Shown here in pieces: positions 16,112 through 24,351 of a DNA stretch of 42,949 nt (position 1 is the stretch's first letter; every line of letters begins with the position of its first letter). The stretch is from Lachnospiraceae bacterium UBA7182. Its GTDB lineage: Bacteria > Bacillota > Clostridia > Lachnospirales > Lachnospiraceae. Where the stretch lies: positions 1 through 42,949 of the forward strand of contig DKVI01000001.1 in NCBI GenBank assembly GCA_002491115.1, read 5' to 3'. The notes under the pieces were generated by a model. The model made no database searches and was not told the DNA's origin. It saw only the letters and a list, made by a program, of their open reading frames with translations. The position numbers and the translations under genes were made by a program.

Positions 16112-17032
16112 TTATTCTGCCGGCGCCTCCACAGGTTCCTCTGCAGCATCCGGAGGATTGATTTCTTCTTCCGGAACCGTGCTGGCAGCTTCTTCCATGC
16201 TTCCATTGACCGGGCTGAACGGATCTTCCTCGGTCACCGTACCGGTAACCTGTACCGATCCCGCGTTCAGACTGTCATAATAATCATTATAATAATCATT
16301 CATGGATTTTATGTCAGTTCCGCTGTCTATAATCAGGAATTCAACCCTGCGGTTTTTGGCCCTGCCTTCTTCTGTATCGCTGTCATCCACAGAACGGTAC
16401 ATACCGTAACTTAAACCTACCAGTTTGCTGGGATCGATCACGTCTTTTTTCTCAATATACGCCGCCACTTCCGCGGAACGCATGGCAGACAGCACCCGGT
16501 CTGTCTGTATATCATTAATCTCACTGGCCTGGGCTGTATGGCCCATAATATCAATCTGGGCAATGCGTTCATTATAAGGTGCAATCACATCGCAGAGTAT
16601 ATCCAGGATCATGATGGCATCGTCTGTCAGCACAGAGCTGTCGCCTCCAAAAAAGGCCTGGTTCTCAAAGACGAGGAATGTGTAATCTTCCTGCCTGGAT
16701 ACGTTCACGCCCTCAACCCCTGCAGCCGTAAGCGCTTCCATCAGGGCAACATACAGATTGTCCATATTCTCGGGGTCCTGAATCTGTTCATCCATCTCCA
16801 GATTACCGGATACGTCGTATTCTCCTTCAGAAAGCTGCTCGTTGATCGCGATCTGCGGCGTATCACCGGAGTTGGGAAAGATACTTTTTACAAAAACTTC
16901 CCATTTCTGCTGGTCCAGGGTCGACATGGAATAAAGCATAACAAAGAAACATAAAAGAAGTGTAACCATGTCGCCATATGTATCCATCCAGCTTCCGCAG
17001 TCACCGTCGCCACTGGCTCTTTTCCTTGCCAT
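16112..17032 (-). CDS. motB: MotB: stator protein with peptidoglycan-binding OmpA-like domain
   Basis: MotB anchors the stator and carries the proton-binding aspartate. From the ATG at 17032 (306 residues) there is one membrane helix with Asp21 in YGDMVTLLLCFF, a linker, and an OmpA-like domain with IDIMGHTAQ and TDRVLSAMRSAEVAAY plus the late KNRRVEFLI motif. An in-frame GTG at 17044 lies inside motA; 17032 is preferred because GGAG sits six bases upstream and it starts right after the motA stop. A 12-bp tandem repeat encodes NDYYNDYY after the domain, followed by an acidic Pro/Glu tail of about 50 residues. Confidence 0.95.
   Translation of the reverse strand: MARKRASGDGDCGSWMDTYGDMVTLLLCFFVMLYSMSTLDQQKWEVFVKSIFPNSGDTPQIAINEQLSEGEYDVSGNLEMDEQIQDPENMDNLYVALMEALTAAGVEGVNVSRQEDYTFLVFENQAFFGGDSSVLTDDAIMILDILCDVIAPYNERIAQIDIMGHTAQASEINDIQTDRVLSAMRSAEVAAYIEKKDVIDPSKLVGLSYGMYRSVDDSDTEEGRAKNRRVEFLIIDSGTDIKSMNDYYNDYYDSLNAGSVQVTGTVTEEDPFSPVNGSMEEAASTVPEEEINPPDAAEEPVEAPAE
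16277..16300 (-). repeat. Perfect 12-bp tandem repeat inside motB
   Basis: On the plus strand ATAATAATCATT occurs twice in a row. In the motB frame it encodes NDYYNDYY just after the OmpA-like domain. Copy-number change would keep the reading frame. Confidence 0.8.
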
Positions 17033-17033
17033 A

Positions 17034-17840
17034 TTATGCTCCACCGCCTCCCGATTGTTCTGCTTTGAGTAAAAGTTTCTTCTGCTGGGACTGTTTCATA
17101 CAGGAAAGCAGATGCTCCCTTAATATCTTGGGATTGTCTCCCGCCTGAATCCCCATGACGCCTTCGATGACGGTCATGCAGTACAGTTCTTCTTCACTTT
17201 GACGAATACGAAGTTTTTTCGCAATCGGCTGAAGGATCACATTCGCAAAGGCGCTGCCATAGAAGGTGGTGATCAACGCCACGGACATATCCTGCCCCAG
17301 GCTGCTGGCGCCGCCGCCGCCGTCCAGATTCAGGCCTTTTAACATGTTAATCAGACCGATCAGAGTACCGATCATACCAAATGCCGGCGCATAAGAGGAT
17401 GCTTTCTCATAAAGTCCCGCCGCCTCATCATGTCTTGCAGCCATATCATCCATCTGTTTTTCCAGATTGTTCCGTACTTTGTCCGGATCGCTGGCATCCA
17501 CAATCATCAGGATACTCTGTTTTAAGAAGGGTTCTTTTAGCTCTTCTGACTTTTCTTCCAATGCCAGAAGACCGCTCTGTCTGGCAAGCATGGCCAAATC
17601 CACAAGCTGATCCACTACTTTGGGAATATCATATTTTTTCCCGCGTGTCAATAGCAGAAAATGCTTGGGAACATCCTTCAATATACGGAACGGATAACTG
17701 GATGTGACTGCAGCAATCGTTCCGCCTATAACGATAGCCAAACTTTGGGGGTCCACAAAGTTGCCAAGTTTATTGACGCCGATTCCCCATACGATAAGTA
17801 CAAAACATAATATTACGCCAATAGGTGTTGATAAATCCAC
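17034..17840 (-). CDS. motA: MotA: stator channel protein
   Basis: MotA forms the proton channel of the flagellar stator with MotB. The 268-residue protein has four membrane segments: two near the N-terminus and two flanking APAFGMIGTLIGLINML (conserved proline and glycine region) and the FANVILQPIAKKLR segment. The cytoplasmic loop carries the charged residues that contact FliG. Four consecutive glycine codons encode DGGGGAS in the loop between the last two helices. The stop lies one base before the motB ATG. Length and features are typical. Confidence 0.96.
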   Translation of the reverse strand: MDLSTPIGVILCFVLIVWGIGVNKLGNFVDPQSLAIVIGGTIAAVTSSYPFRILKDVPKHFLLLTRGKKYDIPKVVDQLVDLAMLARQSGLLALEEKSEELKEPFLKQSILMIVDASDPDKVRNNLEKQMDDMAARHDEAAGLYEKASSYAPAFGMIGTLIGLINMLKGLNLDGGGGASSLGQDMSVALITTFYGSAFANVILQPIAKKLRIRQSEEELYCMTVIEGVMGIQAGDNPKILREHLLSCMKQSQQKKLLLKAEQSGGGGA

Positions 17841-17879
17841 TGTTCTTCTCTCCTCCTGACCGGTTCTTTCATAAACTGC

Positions 17880-18080
17880 TTACCGGGATGTATTTCCGGG
17901 TGTAAAACAGCCTCCGAAAAATGTCCGTATCTGCTCTATGATTGAATCCGGTGTATCTTTCACCAGATAATAGTCTCCGTTCATCATCTTGATCTTTGTC
18001 TCTGGTATGGACTCCATGCCTTCTATCTGTATAAGATTCAAATACAGAACTTCGCCGTTTAACCGTACTACTTTTATCAT
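17880..18080 (-). CDS. flbD: FlbD/SwrD: small flagellar stator-power protein
   Basis: FlbD family proteins (SwrD in Bacillus subtilis, where it raises motor power) are about 65-75 residues. The 66-residue core starts MIKVVRLNGE and has LYLNLIQIEGMESIPETKI and MMNGDYYLVKD, all family-typical. GGAGG lies seven bases before this ATG at 18080. However, the frame is open 52 codons further upstream to an ATG at 18236 that overlaps the flgE stop (TAATG). That alternative adds an arginine-rich extension. I favour 18080 because of the ribosome site and the usual length. It lies between flgE and motA, as usual. Confidence 0.88.
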   Translation of the reverse strand: MIKVVRLNGEVLYLNLIQIEGMESIPETKIKMMNGDYYLVKDTPDSIIEQIRTFFGGCFTPGNTSR

Positions 18081-18235
18081 CTCTCTGCCTCCGATCCTCC
18101 CAGGGCGGGTTGTGGCAAAATCAGGAGGGAAGCCGTCGTGATTACGGCCTCCTTCCCTTGCAATCCTGTCCTTACGCGCCTGGCGGGCCCGATCCATTAT
18201 CTCCTGGTCCGCACTGCGCCGCCGTCGCCTAAACA

Positions 18236-19243
18236 TTAGCGTTTCATATTGATGAGTTCATTCAGTATCTCATCGCTGACTGTAATGATCTTGGAATTGG
18301 CCTGGAAACCTCTCTCCGCCATGATCATCTCGGAGAACTCTACCGCCATATCCACGTTGGATGCCTCCAGATAACCGGGCATAAGGGTGGCACGGTTGGT
18401 TCCCGGGGTGTCGGCACTGCAGACACCCGTGTTGTCCGTTGAAGACGCTTTATAGTAGTTACTGCCGTCTTTTGTCAGACCTTCCTGGTTCTGGAAAGTT
18501 ACAACTGCAACTGTTCCGATCAGGAATGTACCGCTTTCCGGCTCTGTATTCGTACCCGTACCCGCTTGATTCACATAGGTTAATGTCGCCTCAATATTTC
18601 CCATTTTGTTGATCTTTATACTGTCAACCTGAAGCGACGCATCATTAGCCACATTAGTATCAGCGGCAAAACCAATAGTAACAGATGCATTCGTACCACT
18701 GGTTACTGCTATTGTCTGTGGTATACGCAAAGGTACTAACTGTCTGTTTGTCGTCTGTCCATCTGTGCTTCGATACCCATACACAAAATTGCCCTGGCCA
18801 TCCACGATAAAACCATTGCTGTCTACTTTGAACTGTCCAACCCTTGTATAATCGAAATCCGCATTTTTAATAGCTTCTGTATCACCCGCCGCTACGCCTG
18901 TGGTTGTAATTGCAGTGGGTAATTTCGTGGATTTTGTTACAAAAAATCCGTCCCCGTCAATCGTCGCGGAAAACCCTCCCACATACGTCGGTGTGCTGGC
19001 TGTCATATCCATGGAGATCGTTCCCATCAGAGACCCGTAACCGTACTGAGCCGCGTTGACACCGCCGGCAGTGGCCGTACCGTTGGTAGAAGCCGTGGAC
19101 GACTGGTACATGGTGTCTTTGAATGTATAGCTCTGGGATTTATAGCCGACGGTATTTACGTTGGCAATATTGTGTCCGATTACATCTAATTTGTTCTGAT
19201 GGGCACGAAGTCCCGAAACTGCTGAGTCCATTGCTCTTAACAT
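18236..19243 (-). CDS. flgE: FlgE: flagellar hook protein
   Basis: FlgE subunits form the universal-joint hook. The 335-residue protein has the N-terminal VIGHNIANVNTVGYKSQ signature, the central YTRVGQFKVDSNGFIVDGQGNFVYGY segment, and the C-terminal LMPGYLEASNVDMAVEFSEMI plus RGFQANSKIITVSDEILNELINMKR helix. The middle (about residues 95-215) is Ser/Thr/Asn-rich and more AT-rich at DNA level than its flanks. A single cysteine, Cys275, stands just before the conserved C-terminal part, which is uncommon for hook proteins. The start at 19243 follows AAAGGAA. A strong hairpin lies 38 bases upstream. Confidence 0.95.
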   Translation of the reverse strand: MLRAMDSAVSGLRAHQNKLDVIGHNIANVNTVGYKSQSYTFKDTMYQSSTASTNGTATAGGVNAAQYGYGSLMGTISMDMTASTPTYVGGFSATIDGDGFFVTKSTKLPTAITTTGVAAGDTEAIKNADFDYTRVGQFKVDSNGFIVDGQGNFVYGYRSTDGQTTNRQLVPLRIPQTIAVTSGTNASVTIGFAADTNVANDASLQVDSIKINKMGNIEATLTYVNQAGTGTNTEPESGTFLIGTVAVVTFQNQEGLTKDGSNYYKASSTDNTGVCSADTPGTNRATLMPGYLEASNVDMAVEFSEMIMAERGFQANSKIITVSDEILNELINMKR

Positions 19244-19280
19244 ATTCTACTATTCCTTTCTTGTCTTCCGTCCATCCTGC

Positions 19281-19302
19281 GCCCTGCAGCTTCCGGCAGG
19301 GC
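19281..19302 (-). promoter_or_regulatory. GC-rich hairpin in the leader of flgE
   Basis: GCCCTGC and GCAGGGC form a perfect 7-bp stem with an 8-base loop between the preceding gene and flgE. No T run follows on the minus strand, so it is not a classical terminator. It may stabilise or process the mRNA ahead of the abundant hook protein (inference). Confidence 0.55.
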
Positions 19303-19331
19303 ACATAAGCATCCTCATACCCGAGGTCCTG

Positions 19332-19712
19332 CTACATCAGGACGGCGCTGTCAATATTTGTAAAAACCCGCTCTTTCATATCGCTCTGCGACATGGTCGT
19401 AACGACTGTATTGTTGGGAACATTGACGATAAAGACACCCTGCGCCCCGATCACGGCCACGTCCCTGGCGCCCTTTTTCCGGGCTTCCTCCACGGCGTGT
19501 TCCAGATCACTCATCAACTGGGTATCCACGGCAATATCCCGCTCATTCATACGTTTTGCGGCATGCTTGGAAAAATTCAGCCCTTCCCTGGCATGGTCCT
19601 GAAGCAGATCTCCAAATGCCGGCTGACATGCGCCCTGTGCGGCTGCATCTGTCTTACGGCTGTTGGCCGAAACCTGCCCATTGTCCAAACGGCGAACCCC
19701 ATTCATCTCCAT
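19332..19712 (-). CDS. TIGR02530-type flagellar operon protein
   Basis: This 126-residue protein is the small conserved gene found between flgD and flgE in many Bacillota flagellar operons. The family motif FSKHAAKRMNERDI is present near residue 50, followed by LEHAVEEARKKGARDVAVIGAQGVFIVNVPNNTVVT, the typical C-terminal part. The family has no firmly established function; position suggests a role in hook assembly. The start at 19712 follows AAGGAG. It is separated from flgD by 50 bases and from flgE by 88. Confidence 0.88.
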   Translation of the reverse strand: MEMNGVRRLDNGQVSANSRKTDAAAQGACQPAFGDLLQDHAREGLNFSKHAAKRMNERDIAVDTQLMSDLEHAVEEARKKGARDVAVIGAQGVFIVNVPNNTVVTTMSQSDMKERVFTNIDSAVLM

Positions 19713-19762
19713 ATGTATCTCCTTCTTCCAAAAATAACGCCTGTTTACTGCTTAACCCCCGA

Positions 19763-20386
19763 TCAGTCTTCTCTTCCGGCTTTGGGCGTACCTTCTTCTT
19801 CCTCGCCGCCGTTTTCTACATCGTCCACCTTATCTGACTCATCGGTATTATCCTCTTCTTTATCCTTATCGTCTACCTCAATATCCTTCTCAAAAGGATT
19901 CGGTATCCGGCCTACGCCTACCAGATCGGATAAGAGATATTCTTTATCATCGCCTTCCACTTTCAGGTGCGGAACGCCGTTTACGAAACTTACATATTCT
20001 ACTTTCGCATATTTTACGTTCGTCGCCACCTGCTGGCCGCCGATCTCTTCGGTTACGATTACCGTCACTTCCTGACCCATCAAAGATGCCGCATAGGTCT
20101 GCGTACTGACGGAAGTGGACGTATTGACCGCATTGGTCATGGACTCCATGGATGAAATCATACCCATCTGCATCAGAGATGACATCATCTCACTGGTCTC
20201 CATGGGATTGGACATATCCTGATTCTGAAGCTGCGTCGCCAGCAGCTGGAAATAGTCCGTCATGGTCAGCGTGTTCTTATCGTTGGATTCCACCGTATAG
20301 CTCTGATAATCATAGGGACTTGCACTGGCACTCGGCGAGTACTCCGTATAATTATAAGCATTGTTGGTTCCGCTTACTGAAGCCAT
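19763..20386 (-). CDS. flgD: FlgD: hook cap / hook assembly protein
   Basis: FlgD caps the growing hook. The N-terminal family core is clear: LTMTDYFQLLATQLQNQDMSNPM, then SSLMQMGMISSMESM. The C-terminal part has the short GQEVTVIVTEE and VEYVSFVNGVPHL segments seen in Bacillota FlgD, then an acidic tail (about residues 175-207) rich in Asp and Glu. At 207 residues it lacks the larger Ig-like and tudor insert of enteric FlgD, which is normal for this group. The start at 20386 follows GGAG. Confidence 0.92.
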   Translation of the reverse strand: MASVSGTNNAYNYTEYSPSASASPYDYQSYTVESNDKNTLTMTDYFQLLATQLQNQDMSNPMETSEMMSSLMQMGMISSMESMTNAVNTSTSVSTQTYAASLMGQEVTVIVTEEIGGQQVATNVKYAKVEYVSFVNGVPHLKVEGDDKEYLLSDLVGVGRIPNPFEKDIEVDDKDKEEDNTDESDKVDDVENGGEEEEGTPKAGRED

Positions 20387-20404
20387 ATCAAAATCTCCTC
20401 TCTG

Positions 20405-21595
20405 TTATACCACAAGCCCCAGTCTGAGCTGCTGCGCAAAAGAATCCGCCTGCACGGCTTCTTCCTCACGGCGCTCCTGACGCTCGTCCTGTCTCTCCTG
20501 ACCTTTGCCCCGGTGTTCGTCATACTGCTCTTCGGGCTGCTGCTGTTCGGTTTCCTGGGTATAGATTACAGTTTCTTCCCCGGTCCTCTCCTTTAAGATC
20601 TGCGCAAGTTCCGGCGCTTTCTCATTCAGGATATCCAGCGTACGCGGATTGGCCGCCAGGATAGACACGGCCGCTTTGCCTGCCTCATACACCAGGCGGA
20701 TCGTAAGTTTCCCCAGAGAAGCCGGCTCCAGCTCGATGGTCAGGGTCTTTCCGTCCGTCAGCTGTCCGCTGCTGACTGCCTTTGTAATCTCCTGGGGCAG
20801 TTCCTCCACCGTCGCCTTCACGGAAGCTTCCTCCCCTTTTGGCTGCACCTGCTGCATTTGTCCGGGCTGCTCTGTCAGACTCCGGCTCTGCACATGGTAG
20901 GCATTCATGGACATCTCTTCTTTAGAAACCTCTTTGACCGGTTCTTCGGAAATACTGCTCTGTGCTGCCTGAGGTTCTGCTTCCTCTCTGCTGTCTTCTG
21001 ATGAAGCAGTATCTTCCTTTGGGGCTGCCTGATCTTTTCGGACTTCCGCCACGGGCGCCTGCGGATCCGCTGTCTGATCTGCCTGCACTTCAGGCTTTAC
21101 AGTCTCCTTTGCAGGCTGGTCTGCGGCCGGCTCCTGCCTGACAATCGGTGCCTCCGCTTCCGCCGGAACTTCCGGCACTTCTTCCATCACTGCGGGCGTA
21201 TCCACTGTCGAAGTTGTCACAGCTTCTGTCACAGCCATTTCCGTAGCCGTTGTCTGCACTTCTGCGCCGGTCCGGTCTTCTGTGACTGTCGCCGTCATCA
21301 AAGCCGCCGCGGCTTCTGCAAGTGCCTGGTTTAAGGCATCCTCGAGTCCGTCGTCTGTCGGCTGCTTCGGTTCTGCAGGCTCTTTTGGTTCTTCTGTCTT
21401 ACTCCCGGCAGGCTGCTCTGCCACTTCTTTCTTTGCGTCCGCCGACTCCTTCGTCTGATCCGCCGAAGCTCTCTTTTCACTTAAAAGCTTCATGAAATCA
21501 TCTTTGGGTTCCGCGCCCTGCACAGGAATCGCCTGCGCCGTCTGAACTTTTCCGGCTGTCTTCACAGATGCCTGCACACTCGCTATCTTTTCCAT
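20405..21595 (-). CDS. fliK: FliK: hook-length control protein
   Basis: FliK acts as a secreted ruler and triggers the FlhB switch. The 396-residue protein has a long low-complexity N-terminal and middle region (Ala, Glu, Pro, Thr, Gln) and a C-terminal hook-length control domain with LTIELEPASLGKLTIRLVY and VSILAANPRTLDILN, the conserved PLGxV-like core. The final stretch is Gln/Glu/Arg-rich. The start at 21595 follows GGAGG. It has a 98-base AT-rich leader, unusual inside this compact operon, with a possible internal promoter. No ylxF-type gene separates it from fliJ. Confidence 0.92.
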   Translation of the reverse strand: MEKIASVQASVKTAGKVQTAQAIPVQGAEPKDDFMKLLSEKRASADQTKESADAKKEVAEQPAGSKTEEPKEPAEPKQPTDDGLEDALNQALAEAAAALMTATVTEDRTGAEVQTTATEMAVTEAVTTSTVDTPAVMEEVPEVPAEAEAPIVRQEPAADQPAKETVKPEVQADQTADPQAPVAEVRKDQAAPKEDTASSEDSREEAEPQAAQSSISEEPVKEVSKEEMSMNAYHVQSRSLTEQPGQMQQVQPKGEEASVKATVEELPQEITKAVSSGQLTDGKTLTIELEPASLGKLTIRLVYEAGKAAVSILAANPRTLDILNEKAPELAQILKERTGEETVIYTQETEQQQPEEQYDEHRGKGQERQDERQERREEEAVQADSFAQQLRLGLVV

Positions 21596-21617
21596 AGCCT
21601 TCCTCCTTTCCTCTTAT

Positions 21618-21646
21618 ATCATAATATAAATAGAATCTATAATCAA
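21618..21646 (-). promoter_or_regulatory. Possible internal sigma-A promoter before fliK
   Basis: On the minus strand TTGATT (21641-21646) and TATGAT (21618-21623) are separated by exactly 17 bases, in an AT-rich gap between fliJ and fliK. It ends just before the fliK ribosome site, so transcripts would have a very short leader. Confidence 0.5.
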
Positions 21647-21693
21647 CAGTCCCTTTTTGGAAAACTGCGATTATCTTTATTATAAATTTTCTT

Positions 21694-22152
21694 TTATACT
21701 CTGTTCTGCACTCTGCGCTTGATGGCAGCATTGGATACAAATTCCTCGATAAAGACTTCATCCGCTTTCATTACGGCTTTTTGATAGTCCCTGATCTGTC
21801 TGTCTTTTAATTTTTCAAATTTGGAAGTATCCACTTTGGCAGCAATTACTTCCTGTTTTTTTTCGTTCTCCTGCTTTTTCAGCACTTTCAGATGTTCCTT
21901 TTCATCATCAATGATCTGCTCCATCCGTCCGATGCACAGATCGAACAGCCTGTAATTCTCTATGGAAGCACCTTCCTGTTTTATCTGATCGAAGCCGCTT
22001 TGGTAACTGACCAGCTCCTGTTTCAGGCCGTTAATCTGCTGCTGCTTCCTGTTCACGTTCTGGATGATGACGGCATGCTCCGTCTTCAGATTATCGAGTA
22101 CCTGTGTCTTATAATCCAGAACCGTGTCCAGTCTGTACTTGAATTTTTTCAA
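21694..22152 (-). CDS. fliJ: FliJ: flagellar export chaperone-escort protein
   Basis: FliJ is a small coiled-coil protein that activates the export ATPase FliI. The 152-residue product is highly charged and helical, starting MKKFKYRLDTVLDYK, the usual FliJ opening. It begins with a TTG codon at 22152, five bases after AGGAGG. It follows fliI by 17 bases. The family is variable, so the call uses the N-terminal pattern, coiled-coil character and position. Confidence 0.9.
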   Translation of the reverse strand: MKKFKYRLDTVLDYKTQVLDNLKTEHAVIIQNVNRKQQQINGLKQELVSYQSGFDQIKQEGASIENYRLFDLCIGRMEQIIDDEKEHLKVLKKQENEKKQEVIAAKVDTSKFEKLKDRQIRDYQKAVMKADEVFIEEFVSNAAIKRRVQNRV

Positions 22153-22169
22153 TTCTTCCTCCTGGGCTG

Positions 22170-23471
22170 TCAGCCTGTAATTTTTTTTATAAGCCTGAGC
22201 GTTTCCTCGTAGCTGAAACTTTCTTTAATCCCCTGCTGTAAAAAAGCATTAATATCTCCAATCTTCATCACAGCTTCATCCAGGGCGGGATTCGACCCTC
22301 TTTTGTAAGCTCCGATATTAATCAGGTCCGCGTTCTTCTGATAGATTCCCAGAAGATTCCGAAGCTTCGATGCGGTTCTCTGATGTTCCTCCGGCACGAT
22401 CTCCACCATAAGCCTGGATATGCTGGCGCCGATGTCGATGGCCGGGAAATGGTTCTCATTGGCAAGCTGCCGGCTGAGTACGATATGTCCGTCCAGGATA
22501 CCTCTGACGGTATCGGATATAGGCTCATTGGTGTCGTCGCCTTCTACCAGCACCGTATAAACCCCTGTGATGGAACCTCTGTCAAAATTTCCGCTCCGCT
22601 CCAGAAGCTTGGGAAATTCCGCATAGATGGACGGCGTATACCCTCTGGCTATGGGCGGTTCTCCGATTGCCAGACCGATCTCGCGCTGCGCCATGGCATA
22701 ACGGGTCAGGGAGTCCATCATCAGAAGCACATCATACCCCTGGTCTTTAAAATATTCAGCAATAGTGGTCGCCACCAGCGGACATTTCATGCGGAGCATG
22801 GCCGGCTGGTCGGAGGTAGCTACCACCAGCACCGAGCGTTTCATGCCTTCCTCGCCCAGGTCCTTCTCCACAAATTCCAGAACCTCACGGCCGCGCTCAC
22901 CCACCAGGGCGATCACATTGATATCTGTTTTGACATTTTTGGCAATCATGCCCATCAGTGTACTTTTTCCCACGCCGGATCCGGCAAAAATACCAATCCT
23001 CTGGCCTTTTCCGATAGTATTCAGCCCGTCAATCGCTTTAATGCCGAATTCCAGGCGTTCCCGGATGGGAGGCCTTGTCAGCGGATTGATGTAAGGGCTG
23101 CTGACCGTATAATGTCTGGGTGATTCAAACTGTTCCCCACCGTCTATGGGTTCTCCCAGGGCATTGATAATACGTCCCCGCAGGAAATCCCCCACAGGTA
23201 CTTTCAGGCGCCGCCTGGTATTACGCACAAAGCTGCCGGAAGCAATGCCGCTTGTAGCCTCGTAGGTCATAAGCTGAATTTTATCATCCTTAAAGCCTAC
23301 CACTTCCGCAGGCATCTGACGATTCTGCTCTTCATTGTAGATCATAACGATATCGCCGATGCTGGAACGCCCGCCGGAAGCCTCCATAGACATTCCTACT
23401 ACATTTTCTATCTTGCCGATACGGCTGATCGTCTCGGACTTGCTGACGATCTGGGGTATCTTCTCGTACAT
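22170..23471 (-). CDS. fliI: FliI: flagellum-specific export ATPase
   Basis: FliI powers flagellar export and is related to F1-ATPase beta subunits. The 433-residue protein has the Walker A motif GSGVGKST (164-171), a Walker B strand VLLMMDSLTRYA, and the arginine-rich family segment IGEPPIARGYTPS. The N-terminal domain is preceded by only a short leader. It starts four bases after the fliH stop. All catalytic motifs look intact. Confidence 0.97.
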   Translation of the reverse strand: MYEKIPQIVSKSETISRIGKIENVVGMSMEASGGRSSIGDIVMIYNEEQNRQMPAEVVGFKDDKIQLMTYEATSGIASGSFVRNTRRRLKVPVGDFLRGRIINALGEPIDGGEQFESPRHYTVSSPYINPLTRPPIRERLEFGIKAIDGLNTIGKGQRIGIFAGSGVGKSTLMGMIAKNVKTDINVIALVGERGREVLEFVEKDLGEEGMKRSVLVVATSDQPAMLRMKCPLVATTIAEYFKDQGYDVLLMMDSLTRYAMAQREIGLAIGEPPIARGYTPSIYAEFPKLLERSGNFDRGSITGVYTVLVEGDDTNEPISDTVRGILDGHIVLSRQLANENHFPAIDIGASISRLMVEIVPEEHQRTASKLRNLLGIYQKNADLINIGAYKRGSNPALDEAVMKIGDINAFLQQGIKESFSYEETLRLIKKITG

Positions 23472-23475
23472 AGGC

Positions 23476-24351
23476 TTATACTCTCACATTTTCCAGAATA
23501 TCCTTGATATTTTCGATCTGAGTGTTCACACTCACATCCACGATTTCTTCCGGCATCTCTATGATACAGTTGCCGCTGTCTTCTTTGTCCATGACAATAA
23601 ACTTGATATTGTCAGACAGATGAGACAGTTCATCGACCAGGTCCGCATCTGCCTCCATCATCAGTTCATAATCGCATTTGTTGATGTAGATCTTGACCCA
23701 GGTGGTCTTTTTCAGTTTTTCCGTAGCGGAAACGATCATCTGTTTGATCACTTCCCCGCTGGATCTTAAACTGATACGGATAACCTTCTCACCAATGGCA
23801 ATGGCGCATTCTTTGAGTTCTTCCAAATACTCGTGAACACATCTTTCTTTGGCCTTCTCTACTGATTTAAGAGCCTTTCTTATATCCTGGTCGAAGGCCT
23901 TCAGTTGTTCTTCCAGCTCCTTTTGCCCCGCTTCGAGCGCTTTTGAAAGACCTTCCTGATATCCGGACTCATAACCTGCCCCATATCCGGCCTCCCGGGC
24001 CGCTTCATACTCCTTCCTGGCCTGTTCTATTGCCCCGGCAAGTATCTCATCCGCTTTTGCCCTGGCTTCTTCCAGTATATGTTCGGCTTCTCTGGATGAT
24101 TCTGCCAGCGTTTCCTGCACATTGATCAGGTCTTCCTCCGGTATTTCCAACCCCTGTCCGGATTGTTCCGCTTCCAAATCAAACAAAACATCCACAGGCT
24201 GTCCGTCCGGGGCATAACGCGGAAATACAGGCTTTTTCTCTTCTTTCAGAATATGTAAGTTCACTTCCACCGGAGGAACAAAAGGCTCAATCACACAGGC
24301 ATTGGCGCCGCCTGCCTGCTTAATCACACGCCTAGACGATGATATCGTCAT
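23476..24351 (-). CDS. fliH: FliH: regulator of the export ATPase
   Basis: FliH binds FliI and connects it to the C-ring. The 291-residue protein has a variable N-terminus with a VIEPFVPP-type motif, a long coiled coil (about 85-180) with glycine-spaced AREAGYGAGYESGYQEGLSKALE, characteristic GxxxG-like spacing of FliH, and a C-terminal V-ATPase-E-like domain (IAIGEKVIRISLRSS through INKCDYELM). Two adjacent ATG codons (24354 and 24351) overlap the fliG end; the second is better spaced from GGGAGG. Confidence 0.92.
   Translation of the reverse strand: MTISSSRRVIKQAGGANACVIEPFVPPVEVNLHILKEEKKPVFPRYAPDGQPVDVLFDLEAEQSGQGLEIPEEDLINVQETLAESSREAEHILEEARAKADEILAGAIEQARKEYEAAREAGYGAGYESGYQEGLSKALEAGQKELEEQLKAFDQDIRKALKSVEKAKERCVHEYLEELKECAIAIGEKVIRISLRSSGEVIKQMIVSATEKLKKTTWVKIYINKCDYELMMEADADLVDELSHLSDNIKFIVMDKEDSGNCIIEMPEEIVDVSVNTQIENIKDILENVRV

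Noticed and set aside
17311..17325. Four GCC triplets in motA as a phase-variable repeat
   Set aside because: Only four units encoding glycines in a normal loop; too short, and triplet changes would not switch the gene off.
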